Assembly: GCA_000293845.2 (NCBI GenBank)
Contig: ALYF01000001.1
Location: 17,585 to 81,584 of the forward strand
Reading direction: 5' to 3'
DNA length: 64,000 nucleotides
From: an alpha proteobacterium IMCC14465
GTDB taxonomy: Bacteria > Pseudomonadota > Alphaproteobacteria > RS24
Shown here: positions 48,990 to 59,060 of the stretch, in pieces
How the letters are laid out: each line of letters starts with the position of its first letter
Position numbering within the stretch: position 1 is the first letter of the stretch
Made by a program: the position numbers and the translations under genes
The notes under the pieces: generated by a model
What the model saw: only the letters and a program-made list of their open reading frames with translations
Databases searched by the model: none
What the model was told of the DNA's origin: nothing

Positions 48990-49598
48990 TTATAAGCCTT
49001 GGCCGGGTTTGACTTTTACAACCTCAACACTCTCATCCCGTCGACGGGCATTTTGAGCCGCAACGGATTGGCGTTTGGGGTTATCACGTTTTTGTAAGGT
49101 CAGAACAATTGCGCCAACCATAGCGACGAGTAGAATGGCGCCTGCTGTTTGGAAAAAGAAAACATAATCCGTGTAAAGCACCCGCCCCAGCGCCTCAGCA
49201 TTCGTCATATCATCTGTTGTGGCCTTAGGCCCACCGGCAATCATATCCGGTGCGATAGCCGACCCGCCCAGTACCATAATCAGCTCGGTAAGTAACACCA
49301 AACCGACCAATGCACCCACAGGCAAATATTGCAAAAAACCTTCATTCAGTTCGACGAAATCAATATCCAGCATCATCACGACAAACAAAAACAGCACCGC
49401 AACCGCGCCGACATAAACAATGACCAATAACAACGCCAGAAATTCTGCGCCCAATAGCAAAAAAATTCCGGCTGAATTAAAGAAGGTCAGGATAAGAAAC
49501 AGCACCGAATGAACCGGGTTGCGTGCGGAAATAACCATGAGTGCCGAAGCGACAGTAACGGTGGCAAACATATAAAAAGCAAAGCTGGCAAGTGTCAT
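48990..49598 (-). CDS. nuoJ: NADH-quinone oxidoreductase subunit J
   Basis: NuoJ is a five-helix membrane subunit close to the quinone channel. The 202-residue protein has RNPVHSVLFLILTFFNSAGIFLLL, the LLVIVYVGAVAVLFLFVVMMLD helix with its pi-bulge, and a final helix around residues 145-165. The C-terminal 35 residues are basic and cytosolic (ARRRDESVEVVKVKPGQ). It lies between nuoI and nuoK. Confidence 0.96.
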   Translation of the reverse strand: MTLASFAFYMFATVTVASALMVISARNPVHSVLFLILTFFNSAGIFLLLGAEFLALLLVIVYVGAVAVLFLFVVMMLDIDFVELNEGFLQYLPVGALVGLVLLTELIMVLGGSAIAPDMIAGGPKATTDDMTNAEALGRVLYTDYVFFFQTAGAILLVAMVGAIVLTLQKRDNPKRQSVAAQNARRRDESVEVVKVKPGQGL

Positions 49599-49619
49599 GA
49601 TTTTTCTTATGGCCTCAGA

Positions 49620-50111
49620 TTATCTGTAAGGAGCATCCAGTTTAAGGTTCTGGGCGATTTCAACTTCCCAACGGTCACCATTCGCCAGCAGCTTGTCTTT
49701 ATCATAAAGCAGCTCTTCTCTGGTTTCGGTGGCGAATTCAAAATTTGGCCCTTCAACAATTGCATCCACCGGGCAGGCTTCCTGGCAGAAACCGCAATAA
49801 ATACATTTGACCATATCAATATCGTAACGCACGGTACGGCGCGTACCGTCATTATTACGAGGGCCCGCTTCAATCGTGATGGCTTGAGCAGGACAGACAG
49901 CTTCACATAATTTACAGGCGATGCATCTTTCTTCACCATTTGGATAACGGCGAAGCGCATGCTCCCCGCGAAAGCGCGGGCTAAGTGGGCCTTTTTCATA
50001 AGGGTAATTTACCGTCATTTTCGGACTGAAAAAATAACGCATTGCCAGCATGAATGCTGACACAAATTCAGTGAGGAAAAGACCTCTTGCAGTGCGATCG
50101 AGCCAAGCCAT
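49620..50111 (-). CDS. nuoI: NADH-quinone oxidoreductase subunit I
   Basis: NuoI carries the two 4Fe-4S clusters N6a and N6b that pass electrons toward N2. The 163-residue protein has an amphipathic N-terminal helix and two ferredoxin motifs, [12 protein letters not shown] and [16 protein letters not shown], in the order expected, and ends with a [13 protein letters not shown] segment. It follows nuoH after an 82-base gap that contains a 13-bp tandem repeat. Confidence 0.97.
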   Translation of the reverse strand: MAWLDRTARGLFLTEFVSAFMLAMRYFFSPKMTVNYPYEKGPLSPRFRGEHALRRYPNGEERCIACKLCEAVCPAQAITIEAGPRNNDGTRRTVRYDIDMVKCIYCGFCQEACPVDAIVEGPNFEFATETREELLYDKDKLLANGDRWEVEIAQNLKLDAPYR

Positions 50112-50162
50112 TACTTATTACCCTATTTTCTATCCCTATATTCTTACAATCATTTTACTGCA

Positions 50163-50212
50163 CCAAATCACTGGGCCAAATCACTGGGCCAAATCACGGC
50201 GCTAAATCAAAG
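50163..50212. repeat. 13-bp tandem repeat over the nuoH stop
   Basis: CCAAATCACTGGG occurs twice perfectly (50163-50175, 50176-50188), then as CCAAATCACGGCG (50189-50201) and CTAAATCAAAG (from 50202). The last two copies fall in the final nuoH codons and its stop, the first two in the gap before nuoI. It looks like a local duplication of the nuoH 3' end. Confidence 0.85.
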
Positions 50213-51213
50213 TACTGAAGAACCCCAGCCGTTAGCACAACCCAAATTAATGAGAAAGGCAGGAATATCTTCCAACCCAGACGCATGAGCTGGTCGTAGC
50301 GATAGCGCGGAACCATTGCTTTGACCATGGCAAACATGAAAAACATCAAACATAATTTCAAGGTAAACCAGATAACCCCCGGCACCATGTTAAAAGGAGC
50401 AATGTCGATGGGCGGCAACCAACCACCCAGAAACAAAATCGTGGTCATGGCGCACATCAGAACAATATTCGCCAATTCACCAATCATAAACACCACATAA
50501 GGTGTAGAGCTGTATTCAACCATAAAACCGGCGACCAGTTCAGATTCAGCTTCCGGCAAATCAAATGGTGGGCGATTGGTTTCAGCCAGCGCGGAAATGA
50601 AAAAGACCACAAACATCGGGAATAGCGGCACACAGAACCAGATATTTTTCTGAGCCAGCACAATATCCGTCAAATTAAGCGAACCAACACATAACAGCAC
50701 GGTGATGATCACCAGACCGATGGAGACTTCATAGGACACCATCTGCGCCGCAGAGCGTAACGCGCCGAGGAAAGGATATTTCGAATTGGACGCCCAGCCC
50801 CCCATAATCACGCCGTAAACACCAAGCGATGAAATGGCGAGAACATAAAGTATGCCAAGATTAATATCGGCAACCGCCCAGCCCTCATCAAATGGGATAA
50901 CCGCCCAGGCGCTCAGCGCAAGGAACATGGTCAGGAAGGGAGCGAGCAGAAAAACTGCCTTGTTGGCCGTGGTCGGCACAACCACTTCTTTAAACAGATA
51001 TTTCAGGATATCCGCAAAACTTTGCAGCAAACCGAAAGGGCCAACGACATTAGGCCCGCGACGGAGCTGAACGGCGGCCCAAACTTTCCGGTCCGCATAC
51101 ATGAAAAACGCGAGCGCCAATAATAACGCAATCATAATCGCCAGACTATGCGCTGTGATAAGCAAAAACGGCATCACATAAGCCTGAAAAAAGCTGAGGC
51201 TTGCATTATCCAT
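50194..51213 (-). CDS. nuoH: NADH-quinone oxidoreductase subunit H
   Basis: NuoH anchors the peripheral arm and forms part of the quinone chamber. The 339-residue protein has eight or so helices, [28 protein letters not shown], the [20 protein letters not shown] loop with its quinone-site glutamates, and [17 protein letters not shown] near the end. I chose the ATG at 51213 (MDNASLSFF), which overlaps nuoG by 8 bases; a longer frame up to 51291 runs inside nuoG and is unlikely. Confidence 0.96.
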   Translation of the reverse strand: MDNASLSFFQAYVMPFLLITAHSLAIMIALLLALAFFMYADRKVWAAVQLRRGPNVVGPFGLLQSFADILKYLFKEVVVPTTANKAVFLLAPFLTMFLALSAWAVIPFDEGWAVADINLGILYVLAISSLGVYGVIMGGWASNSKYPFLGALRSAAQMVSYEVSIGLVIITVLLCVGSLNLTDIVLAQKNIWFCVPLFPMFVVFFISALAETNRPPFDLPEAESELVAGFMVEYSSTPYVVFMIGELANIVLMCAMTTILFLGGWLPPIDIAPFNMVPGVIWFTLKLCLMFFMFAMVKAMVPRYRYDQLMRLGWKIFLPFSLIWVVLTAGVLQYFDLAP

Positions 51214-53290
51214 TTGTGCCTGTCCCCTCAGAAACATCTTTGGCTTGCGCCTGAATGCTGCACTCCGCCATGATTTTGGAGGCGCGGGCAATCGGGTTCG
51301 TGAAATAGAAATCCTGCACGCTATTCACAAAAGGCGCATCAGATAGCGGTACGTCCACATTGAAAGATGACGCATCCGGCGCACCCGCATCTACCAGCTC
51401 GTCAAGGGCAGCCAGATGCGGCGCAGTTTCAAACATGCTTGCGCGGAGTGTCTCAACATTATCGTAAGGCAATTTCTCACCAAGAACCTCAGATAAGGCG
51501 CGAAATATTTTCCAATCCTCACGCGCTTCACCGGGTGGGAAAGTAGCCTGTTCGGTCATTTGCACACGGCCTTCCGTATTGACGTAAATCGCCTGTTTTT
51601 CGGTATAGGTCGCAGCCGGCAGAATGACATCAGCGCGATGCGCACCTGCATCACCATGCGTGCCAACATAAACCACAAAACTACCCCCAAGGCGGCTCAT
51701 ATCAATCTCATCTGCGCCGAGGAGAAACACGGTTTTAATATCACCGGAAGATGCGCTTTCAAGAATGCCGTCCACATCCTGACCACCCTCTTGCGGCGTG
51801 AAGCCAATATCAAGACCCGCGACACGGGATGCCGCAATGTGCAGAACATTAAACCCGTTCCAGTCATCGCTTATCATTTTGCTTTGCGTCGCAAGTTCAA
51901 TCGCAGCTTCCAGAACAGCAAAACCATCTTCGCGTGCCAGCGCCGATTGCCCAATAATGAGCATAGGACGTTTGGCTTTTTTCAACGTAGAGAAGAAACT
52001 CCCTTTGCCAGAAGCAAGCTCAGCAAGTGTTTCAGAACCATTACCCAAATGCGTTACAGGGTAAGTTAAATCCTCATCCTGACCAATCATGCCGATTGGG
52101 AAGTCACCGGCAACCCAACGTTTCCGGATACGGGCATTCAAAACCGGCGCTTCACGGCGCGGGTTACTCCCAATAATCAGCAGCGCGTCCGCCTCTTCAA
52201 TCTGAGCGATGCCTGTATTGAAGAGATAATTAGCCCGGTTCGCGTTTGTCGGAAGTTTTGCACCATCTTGACGGCAATCCAGATGCGGGCTGCCGAGTTG
52301 CGCCATTAAATCTTTCAGCGCCTTCATGCCTTCGGCACAAGCCAAATCACCGGCGATTGCAGCCGTATTGTTTTCCTGACCTTTTACTTTCTCGGCAATA
52401 ACCTCAAAGGCTTCGGACCAGCTAGCAGGCTCCAGCTTACCGTCTTTACGAATATACGGGCTGTCAATGCGTTGCGTGTTCAACCCATCCCAGACGAAAC
52501 GGGATTTGTCAGAAAGCCACTCTTCGTTCACATCATCATGATTGCGCGGCAAAATCCGCATCACTTCACGCCCGCGCGTATCCACACGGATATTACTGCC
52601 AACCGCATCCATCACATCAATGGTTTCGGTTTTCTTCAATTCCCATGGACGGGCTGTAAAAGCATAAGGCTTAGAAGTCAGCGCCCCCACCGGACATAAA
52701 TCAATCACATTGCCGGAAAGCTCCGAACTGAGCGAGGCCTCCAAATAGGTGGTGATTTCCATATCCTCACCACGCCCAATTGCGCCGATTTCCGGTACAC
52801 CAGCAACTTCCGTCGCAAAGCGCACACAGCGCGTACACTGGATGCATCTTGTCATAATAGTTTTAACAAGCGGCCCCATATTTTTGTCTTCAACGGCGCG
52901 TTTATTATCCTGAAAACGGCTTTCATCAACACCGTAACCAAAGGCTTGGTCTTGTAAATCACACTCACCGCCCTGATCACAAATCGGGCAGTCTAACGGG
53001 TGATTAATCAGCAGAAATTCCATCACGCCTTCACGCGCAGCTTGCACAGCTTCGGACTTCGTATCCACTTCCATATCGGGAGCAACAGGCATAGCGCAAC
53101 TGGCGACAGGCTTTGGCGCATTTTTCACATTAACCAGACACATCCGACAATTACCAGCAATGGACAGACGCTCGTGATAACAAAAACGCGGTATCTCCGC
53201 CCCTGCTTCCTCACAAGCCTGTAGGATGGTTGTGCCAGGAGCGACCTCCACCTCTACGCCGTCAACATTTACTTTGACCAAATCACTCAT
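51206..53290 (-). CDS. nuoG: NADH-quinone oxidoreductase subunit G
   Basis: NuoG is the large iron-sulfur subunit of the NADH-side arm. The 694-residue protein has an N-terminal 2Fe-2S ferredoxin domain ([19 protein letters not shown]), the His-Cys 4Fe-4S site [18 protein letters not shown], the C-ligand cluster [10 protein letters not shown], and a molybdopterin oxidoreductase-like C-terminal domain that has no cofactor. It overlaps nuoF by one base and nuoH by 8. Confidence 0.97.
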   Translation of the reverse strand: MSDLVKVNVDGVEVEVAPGTTILQACEEAGAEIPRFCYHERLSIAGNCRMCLVNVKNAPKPVASCAMPVAPDMEVDTKSEAVQAAREGVMEFLLINHPLDCPICDQGGECDLQDQAFGYGVDESRFQDNKRAVEDKNMGPLVKTIMTRCIQCTRCVRFATEVAGVPEIGAIGRGEDMEITTYLEASLSSELSGNVIDLCPVGALTSKPYAFTARPWELKKTETIDVMDAVGSNIRVDTRGREVMRILPRNHDDVNEEWLSDKSRFVWDGLNTQRIDSPYIRKDGKLEPASWSEAFEVIAEKVKGQENNTAAIAGDLACAEGMKALKDLMAQLGSPHLDCRQDGAKLPTNANRANYLFNTGIAQIEEADALLIIGSNPRREAPVLNARIRKRWVAGDFPIGMIGQDEDLTYPVTHLGNGSETLAELASGKGSFFSTLKKAKRPMLIIGQSALAREDGFAVLEAAIELATQSKMISDDWNGFNVLHIAASRVAGLDIGFTPQEGGQDVDGILESASSGDIKTVFLLGADEIDMSRLGGSFVVYVGTHGDAGAHRADVILPAATYTEKQAIYVNTEGRVQMTEQATFPPGEAREDWKIFRALSEVLGEKLPYDNVETLRASMFETAPHLAALDELVDAGAPDASSFNVDVPLSDAPFVNSVQDFYFTNPIARASKIMAECSIQAQAKDVSEGTGTNG

Positions 53291-54573
53291 TATTCGGCGG
53301 CCTCCTGAGATGCGTGCCCCGTAAGACGCGCTTCAATCTCTGGGCGGAAATGCCTAAACAGACCTTGAATAGGCCATGCCGCGGCATCACCCAATGCACA
53401 AATTGTGTGCCCTTCAATCTGCTTGGTTACCTGAAGCAGCGTATCAATTTCTTGCGGCTTGGCCTGACCTTTCGCAATACGCTCCATGACACGCCACATC
53501 CAGCCTGTGCCTTCACGACATGGGGTGCACTGACCACAACTTTCATGCTTATAAAAATGTGCAATGCGGGCAATGGCCTTAACCAAATCCGTCGATTTAT
53601 CCATAACAATAACAGCTGCCGTACCAAGGCCGGACTGAACCTCTTTCAGACTGTCAAAATCCATACGAACCGTGTCGCAAATTTCTTTCGGCAACATCGG
53701 AACAGACGATCCGCCTGGAATAACTGCCAAAAGATTATCCCAACCGCCGCGCACACCGCCTGCATGTGTCTCAAGAAGCTCTTTCAGCGGAATGCCCATT
53801 TCTTCTTCAACATTACATGGCTTATTCACATGGCCGGAAATACAAAATAGCTTTGTGCCGGTATTTCCTTCTCTGCCAAGACCGGAAAACCAACTTGCAC
53901 CACGACGGCAAATAGTCGGGGCGACTGCAATGCTCTCGACATTATTAACAGTCGTCGGGCAACCATATAGACCAACATTAGCGGGGAATGGCGGCTTAAG
54001 ACGTGGCTGACCTTTTTTGCCTTCCAGCGATTCAATCAGCGCAGTTTCTTCACCGCAAATATAAGCCCCTGCCCCGTGATGGACATAAATATCGTAATCC
54101 CAGCCTGAACCACAGGCGTTTTTACCAAGCAAACCCGCATCATAAGCCTCATCGACAGCCTTTTGTAGCGCTTCACGCTCACGGATAAATTCACCGCGCA
54201 CATAGATGTAACAAGCATGCGCGCCCATCGCGAAACCCGCCAGCAAACACCCCTCAAGGAGTTTATGCGGCTCATGACGCATAATATCGCGGTCCTTACA
54301 TGTTCCAGGCTCAGACTCATCTGCGTTCACCACCAGATAATGCGGGCGCCCGTCATTTTCTTTGGGCATGAAAGACCATTTCAAACCCGTTGGGAAACCA
54401 GCCCCGCCACGACCTCTCAAGCCGGAAGATTTGACTTCTTCAATCACCCAGTCTCGGCCTTTAGCCAACAAACCCTTTGTGTTATCCCAATCGCCACGCT
54501 GCTTTGCAGACGCTAAATCAGCACCATCAGGGCCATAGATATTCTTGAAAATGCGGTCACTGTCCTGCAGCAT
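53290..54573 (-). CDS. nuoF: NADH-quinone oxidoreductase subunit F
   Basis: NuoF binds NADH and FMN and holds cluster N3. The 427-residue protein has the FMN/NADH loops [39 protein letters not shown] and [19 protein letters not shown], and the 4Fe-4S motif [16 protein letters not shown]. Length is normal. It overlaps nuoE and nuoG by one base each. Confidence 0.98.
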   Translation of the reverse strand: MLQDSDRIFKNIYGPDGADLASAKQRGDWDNTKGLLAKGRDWVIEEVKSSGLRGRGGAGFPTGLKWSFMPKENDGRPHYLVVNADESEPGTCKDRDIMRHEPHKLLEGCLLAGFAMGAHACYIYVRGEFIREREALQKAVDEAYDAGLLGKNACGSGWDYDIYVHHGAGAYICGEETALIESLEGKKGQPRLKPPFPANVGLYGCPTTVNNVESIAVAPTICRRGASWFSGLGREGNTGTKLFCISGHVNKPCNVEEEMGIPLKELLETHAGGVRGGWDNLLAVIPGGSSVPMLPKEICDTVRMDFDSLKEVQSGLGTAAVIVMDKSTDLVKAIARIAHFYKHESCGQCTPCREGTGWMWRVMERIAKGQAKPQEIDTLLQVTKQIEGHTICALGDAAAWPIQGLFRHFRPEIEARLTGHASQEAAE

Positions 54574-55181
54574 TACGCGTCTCCTTCAATACTTTTGAGT
54601 ACGGTTCTGCCGCCTTCTGGTTCAGATGCTTTACGGCTGGTTTGCGGTCCAGCCGGAACGGCCTCGCCTTTTTTCAAATCCAGAAGAATTTTCTCAAACC
54701 ATTCGGCGGTTAAATCTTCATAAAAATCGTCATTAATTTGCACCATAGGCGCATTCACACAAGCACCGAGGCACTCAACTTCAAGCCAGCTCAACTTGCC
54801 GTCATCCGTGACTGTGTTTTGTTCACCAATAATTTTTCGGCAAACATCCTTAAGGTTATCGGCACCGCGGAGCCAGCACGGGGTTGTGCCGCAAAGCTGA
54901 ACAAAATGCTCACCAACAGGTTCGAGGTTGAACATGGTATAGAAAGTCGCAACCTCCATGGCACGCATATGCGGCATATCGAGAAAATCAGCAACATATC
55001 TAATGGCAGGTTCCGGCAACCAGCCCCCCGCCTGTTTTTGCGCTTGCCATAAAAGCGGAATAATTGCACTGGCCTGCCGCCCTTCGGGGTATTTAGCTAT
55101 CTGCTTTTTCGCCCAAGAGGTATTTTCTTTGCTAAAGGCAAAGTCATCCGGCTGGTTTTCGGCAACACGGCGCACACTCAT
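54573..55181 (-). CDS. nuoE: NADH-quinone oxidoreductase subunit E
   Basis: NuoE carries the 2Fe-2S cluster N1a next to the flavin. The 202-residue protein has the helical N-terminal bundle and the thioredoxin-like domain with cluster ligands in [12 protein letters not shown] and [16 protein letters not shown]. The last 30 residues are a variable polar tail. It overlaps nuoD by 4 bases. Confidence 0.97.
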   Translation of the reverse strand: MSVRRVAENQPDDFAFSKENTSWAKKQIAKYPEGRQASAIIPLLWQAQKQAGGWLPEPAIRYVADFLDMPHMRAMEVATFYTMFNLEPVGEHFVQLCGTTPCWLRGADNLKDVCRKIIGEQNTVTDDGKLSWLEVECLGACVNAPMVQINDDFYEDLTAEWFEKILLDLKKGEAVPAGPQTSRKASEPEGGRTVLKSIEGDA

Positions 55182-56356
55182 CGGTCAACCTCCCCAAACA
55201 CAATATCCAGAGAGCCAAGAATAGCCGATACATCTGCCAGCATGTGGTCGCGGCTGAGATAATCCAATGCCTGCAAATGAGCATAACCCGGCGCACGAAT
55301 TTTACAGCGATAAGGCTTGTTCGACCCATCAGCAACCAGATAAACCCCAAACTCACCCTTTGGCGCTTCAACAGCACGGTAAATCTCACCCGCCGGCACA
55401 TGATAGCCTTCCGTATAAAGCTTAAAGTGGTGAATAAGAGCCTCCATAGAGCCTTTCATTTCGCCACGCTTGGGCGGGACAATCTTACCGTCTTTCGACG
55501 AAACCGGACCGTCTGGCATTTGCTCTAGGCATTGCTTCATAATACGAACCGACTGACGACATTCCTCGACGCGACACAAATAACGGTCATAGCAATCGCC
55601 ATTTTTGCCCACGGGAATATCAAAATCCAAATCCGAATAAATTTCATAAGGTTGTGCTTTGCGTAAATCCCACGCAAGACCAGACCCGCGCGCCATCACG
55701 CCAGTCAGACCCCAATTATTAATATCATGATGCGAAACCACACCAATATCGACATTGCGCTGTTTGAAAATTCTGTTTTCCGTCAACAGGCTTTCAATAT
55801 CATCCATAACCTTAAGGAACGGGTCACAAAAGGCATAAATATCATCCAGCAAATCTTGCGGTAAATCTTGATGCACACCGCCAGGACGGAAATACGCCGC
55901 ATGAAGCCGCGCGCCACTGGCACGCTCATAGAATATCATCAGCTTTTCACGCTCCTCAAACCCCCAAAGCGGCGGCGTCAGCGCGCCAACATCCATGGCC
56001 TGAGTGGTGATGTTTAACAGATGACTAAGAATACGCCCGATTTCGGAGTACAGAACGCGGATATATTGTCCGCGTGCCGGCACGGTCACGCCCAGCATTG
56101 ACTCTACTGCCAACGCAAAAGCGTGTTCTTGGTTCATCGGCGCTACATAGTCGAGGCGGTCAAAATAAGGGACTGATTGCAAATATGTTTTATGCTCAAT
56201 CAGCTTTTCTGTGCCGCGGTGCAACAGGCCGATATGTGGGTCGATGCGTTCTACAATTTCACCATCCAGATCCATAACCAGACGCAGCACACCATGCGCC
56301 GCCGGATGTTGGGGTCCGAAGTTAATCGTAAATTTTCTATCTTCAGCTTGTGACAT
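55178..56356 (-). CDS. nuoD: NADH-quinone oxidoreductase subunit D
   Basis: NuoD forms the quinone-binding cavity next to cluster N2. The 392-residue protein has [58 protein letters not shown] and the C-terminal [16 protein letters not shown]. It is separate from nuoC, unlike the fused NuoCD of E. coli. It follows nuoC after 27 bases. Confidence 0.98.
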   Translation of the reverse strand: MSQAEDRKFTINFGPQHPAAHGVLRLVMDLDGEIVERIDPHIGLLHRGTEKLIEHKTYLQSVPYFDRLDYVAPMNQEHAFALAVESMLGVTVPARGQYIRVLYSEIGRILSHLLNITTQAMDVGALTPPLWGFEEREKLMIFYERASGARLHAAYFRPGGVHQDLPQDLLDDIYAFCDPFLKVMDDIESLLTENRIFKQRNVDIGVVSHHDINNWGLTGVMARGSGLAWDLRKAQPYEIYSDLDFDIPVGKNGDCYDRYLCRVEECRQSVRIMKQCLEQMPDGPVSSKDGKIVPPKRGEMKGSMEALIHHFKLYTEGYHVPAGEIYRAVEAPKGEFGVYLVADGSNKPYRCKIRAPGYAHLQALDYLSRDHMLADVSAILGSLDIVFGEVDR

Positions 56357-56383
56357 AATTTTCCTTGGCTATCTCAGCCTTAC

Positions 56384-57025
56384 TTAAGCTTCATCCGAAA
56401 CATCAGTTTCGGCTTTTTCATCACATTTTTCATCACCGGGCAAAACACCCATCTGTCCGCGCACCCCTTCCCAAGGGCTAACAAAATCAAAATCGCGGAA
56501 TTCCTGCATGAGCGTCACAGGTTCTTGAACAACCCGCTTCTCATCATCATCCCACCTGACCTCAACATGACCCGTCAGCGGGAAATCTTTACGCAAAGGA
56601 TGACCTTCAAAACCGTAATCCGTCAGCAAACGACGCAAATCTGGGTGACCGGAAAACAGAATACCGTATAGGTCAAAGGCTTCACGTTCAAACCAGCTCG
56701 CCGCATCAAACAAATCTGTTGCGCTTGGCACGGCTGTTTTTTCATCTACCGACAGCTTAACCCGCACACGCTGGTTCTGGGTCATGGACAGCAAATGATA
56801 AACAACGTCAAAACGCTCGGCTCTTTCAGGATAATCCACCCCACACACATCAAGAAGTTGGGTAAAGGCGCAAGCGGCATCATCTCTGAGATATTTCAAA
56901 ACATCCAACACAGTGTCGACAGTAACGATAAGCGTCAAATCCCCATGGGAAATTGACGAGTCAGAAATCTTGTCGGAAATCACGTTTAGAAGGTGATTGA
57001 GCAAGTCCTGATTCTGATCGGTCAT
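56384..57025 (-). CDS. nuoC: NADH-quinone oxidoreductase subunit C
   Basis: NuoC is the 30-kDa structural subunit of the peripheral arm. The 213-residue protein has [20 protein letters not shown], the signature [38 protein letters not shown] split across residues 115-152, and a C-terminal acidic tail ([14 protein letters not shown]). It lies 12 bases after nuoB. Confidence 0.96.
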   Translation of the reverse strand: MTDQNQDLLNHLLNVISDKISDSSISHGDLTLIVTVDTVLDVLKYLRDDAACAFTQLLDVCGVDYPERAERFDVVYHLLSMTQNQRVRVKLSVDEKTAVPSATDLFDAASWFEREAFDLYGILFSGHPDLRRLLTDYGFEGHPLRKDFPLTGHVEVRWDDDEKRVVQEPVTLMQEFRDFDFVSPWEGVRGQMGVLPGDEKCDEKAETDVSDEA

Positions 57026-57037
57026 CTATCTATCTTC

Positions 57038-57622
57038 CTAACGCTCAATCGTGCCTTTACGGCGGATTTTTTTCTGCAATTGCAGAACACCATAAAGCAG
57101 GGCTTCAGCCGTAGGCGGACACCCTGGAACATAAATATCGACAGGCACAATACGATCACAGCCGCGCACCACAGAATATGAATAATGATAATACCCGCCG
57201 CCATTGGCGCATGACCCCATAGAAATCACATAACGCGGCTCAGGCATCTGGTCGTAAACTTTGCGCAGCGCAGGCGCCATTTTATTGGTCAGCGTGCCAG
57301 CGACAATCATCACATCTGACTGACGCGGGGACGCACGTGGGGCAAAGCCAAAGCGCTCGCCATCATAACGCGGCATGGACGTATGCATCATTTCAACCGC
57401 ACAACAGGCAAGACCGAAAGTCATCCAGTGCAAAGACCCCGTCCGCGCCCAGTTGACCAAATCTTCAACACTGGTCACGACAAAACCTTTATCCGCAAGC
57501 GCATCAGAAACCTCAGCATAATACGGGTCTTTAGAGAAATCCGTATTATCAGATACCAGTTCTAGCGCCTCAGATGCGGCTTCATTCTGGTCTTTATTGT
57601 CGAAATTTTCCAAATCAGCCAC
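57038..57622 (-). CDS. nuoB: NADH-quinone oxidoreductase subunit B
   Basis: NuoB holds cluster N2, the last iron-sulfur centre before quinone. The 194-residue protein has the adjacent-cysteine motif [52 protein letters not shown] and [15 protein letters not shown], which together supply the cluster ligands. The start is a GTG at 57622, directly after the nuoA stop; no ATG precedes the conserved domain, so the GTG is the best start. Confidence 0.95.
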   Translation of the reverse strand: MADLENFDNKDQNEAASEALELVSDNTDFSKDPYYAEVSDALADKGFVVTSVEDLVNWARTGSLHWMTFGLACCAVEMMHTSMPRYDGERFGFAPRASPRQSDVMIVAGTLTNKMAPALRKVYDQMPEPRYVISMGSCANGGGYYHYSYSVVRGCDRIVPVDIYVPGCPPTAEALLYGVLQLQKKIRRKGTIER

Positions 57623-57988
57623 CTAGTCCCACTCTAACGCGCCCTTCTTCCATTCATAAGCAAAGCCTATTGTCAGAACGGCAAGAAAGAACATCATTGA
57701 CCAGAAACCAAATAATCCGATATCGCCGAAAGCCACAGCCCACGGGAATAGAAAGGCAATTTCCAAATCAAAAATAATAAAAAGAATGGCTACCAAATAA
57801 AATTTAACGTCAAATTTCATACGGGCATCATCGAAAGCTTCAAATCCACACTCATAAGGGGAGAGCTTCTCTGTATCTGGGTCAGATGGGGCAGCCAGCA
57901 AAGGAACAACCAGCAACGCCAATGTGATGACAGCCGCCAGTCCCATGAAAATTAGAATTGGCATATATTCTGTAAGAAGTGCTTGCAT
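57623..57988 (-). CDS. nuoA: NADH-quinone oxidoreductase subunit A
   Basis: NuoA is a three-helix membrane subunit at the joint of the two complex I arms. The 121-residue protein has a first helix (residues 8-30), the loop [28 protein letters not shown] with the conserved Cys and acidic residues, [17 protein letters not shown] and a final helix. It is the first gene of the nuo operon. No strong ribosome site precedes its ATG. A weak promoter may lie upstream. Confidence 0.96.
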   Translation of the reverse strand: MQALLTEYMPILIFMGLAAVITLALLVVPLLAAPSDPDTEKLSPYECGFEAFDDARMKFDVKFYLVAILFIIFDLEIAFLFPWAVAFGDIGLFGFWSMMFFLAVLTIGFAYEWKKGALEWD

Positions 57989-58309
57989 CTTAGGTTGTCC
58001 AACTAATCTCTGAATACGGGGTATGGATACATAAATTTACCCAAAAAAGAATCTACCCGACTATATCCCTACTCTCAAAATTTGGAAAGCATTAGAGTAA
58101 GTTATCGCTCAAAATCTTGCCGTTTTAAGCCCTTTTTTCCGCGTCCGAGTGACGCAGGTTTCTCTCAGAGGATGCCAGCCCGCCAAAGAACTAAAAACAC
58201 TTACCCCTGCACAAAGCTAGAAGCCGTGCCTTTACAAATTATGTTTCCAAGAAAGTGAACTGTTTGCGATAGATTGATAGGAGTGGTGGGAATGATGGAA
58301 TGATGGGAG
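57989..58309. other. nuo operon upstream region
   Basis: These 321 bases lie between nuoA and tRNA-Asp. On the minus strand TTTCCA, 17 bases and TATAGT (58060-58088 region) form a weak candidate promoter for nuo. A short hairpin GCGTC/GACGC occurs near 58141-58155 without a T-run. I see no credible gene. Confidence 0.3.
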
Positions 58310-58386
<77 letters not shown>

Positions 58387-58483
58387 ACACGGAAAAATCC
58401 GCACGGAAAAAATCCGTAAAACGATTTACGCCCACCCGCATAACAAGTCAAGGTCTGTAAGACGCATGACCGATTTTAACGGA

Positions 58484-58559
58484 TGGTGGGCGGTGACGGG
58501 ATCGAACCGCCGACCCTCTCGGTGTAAACGAGATGCTCTCCCAGCTGAGCTAACCGCCC
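58484..58559 (-). tRNA. tRNA-Val (TAC anticodon)
   Basis: The minus-strand sequence starts GGGCGGTTAGCTCAGC, has anticodon stem CTCG/CGAG around loop TTTACAC (anticodon TAC), T-arm GGCGGTTCGATCC and acceptor strand CACCGCCC ending with A and an encoded CCA. It is 76 bases. It lies upstream of tRNA-Asp in the same direction, with 97 bases between them, so the two may be cotranscribed. Confidence 0.96.
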
Positions 58560-58608
58560 TAAAGGCTGATTTATTAACCGACAAGTCGAGAAAAGTAAAT
58601 CAAATAAA

Positions 58609-58636
58609 AAAGCCGACCGATTTATCGGTCGGCTTT
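58609..58636 (-). terminator. Rho-independent terminator of hup
   Basis: A perfect stem (GCCGACCGAT pairing with ATCGGTCGGC, extended by AAA/TTT) with a tiny loop lies 19 bases after the hup stop. On the minus strand it is followed by a TTTTTTATTT tract. This is the clearest intrinsic terminator in the window. Confidence 0.9.
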
Positions 58637-58654
58637 AAAACGAAGAATCGCTTT

Positions 58655-58930
58655 TTATTTGTTTGCAGCTTCTTTAAGAGCTTTACCAGCTCTGAATTTA
58701 GGCTGGTTTGAAGCAGGTATCTGAATGGCTGCACCGGTTTGTGGGTTACGCCCTGTAGAAGCGTTACGCCGCGTCACCAGAAAAGTACCAAAACCAATAA
58801 GACGGACTTCGCCACCTGAAGCGAGTTGGGCAGTAATTGTATCCAATACACTTTCGATTGCGTTTGCCGCGTCGGTTTTTGTTAGGCCAGTATCACCTGC
58901 AACTTTACTAATAAGATCATTCTTGTTCAT
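58655..58930 (-). CDS. hup: HU family DNA-binding protein
   Basis: HU bends and compacts DNA in the nucleoid. The 91-residue protein starts [21 protein letters not shown], has [28 protein letters not shown] with the DNA-intercalating arm (NPQTG), and ends with [13 protein letters not shown]. Length is normal. GGAGGG precedes the ATG. It lies after lon, which is the usual alphaproteobacterial context, and has its own terminator. Confidence 0.96.
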   Translation of the reverse strand: MNKNDLISKVAGDTGLTKTDAANAIESVLDTITAQLASGGEVRLIGFGTFLVTRRNASTGRNPQTGAAIQIPASNQPKFRAGKALKEAANK

Positions 58931-59060
58931 CTAAATATCCCTCCAATTGGGCGCGCTTTGTTAATAAAGCAATTTAAGCCCCGATTCGAGGTATGGTAAA
59001 GCAAAAAACCGCTTGTTTTAACCCGCCTGTGAATATTTTAGGGATAAAATTAACAATTAA

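Noticed and set aside
58466..58711. Plus-strand reading frame containing WWAVTGSNRRPSRCKRD
   Set aside because: It is the antisense translation of the tRNA-Val gene, a well-known false ORF, and runs into hup.
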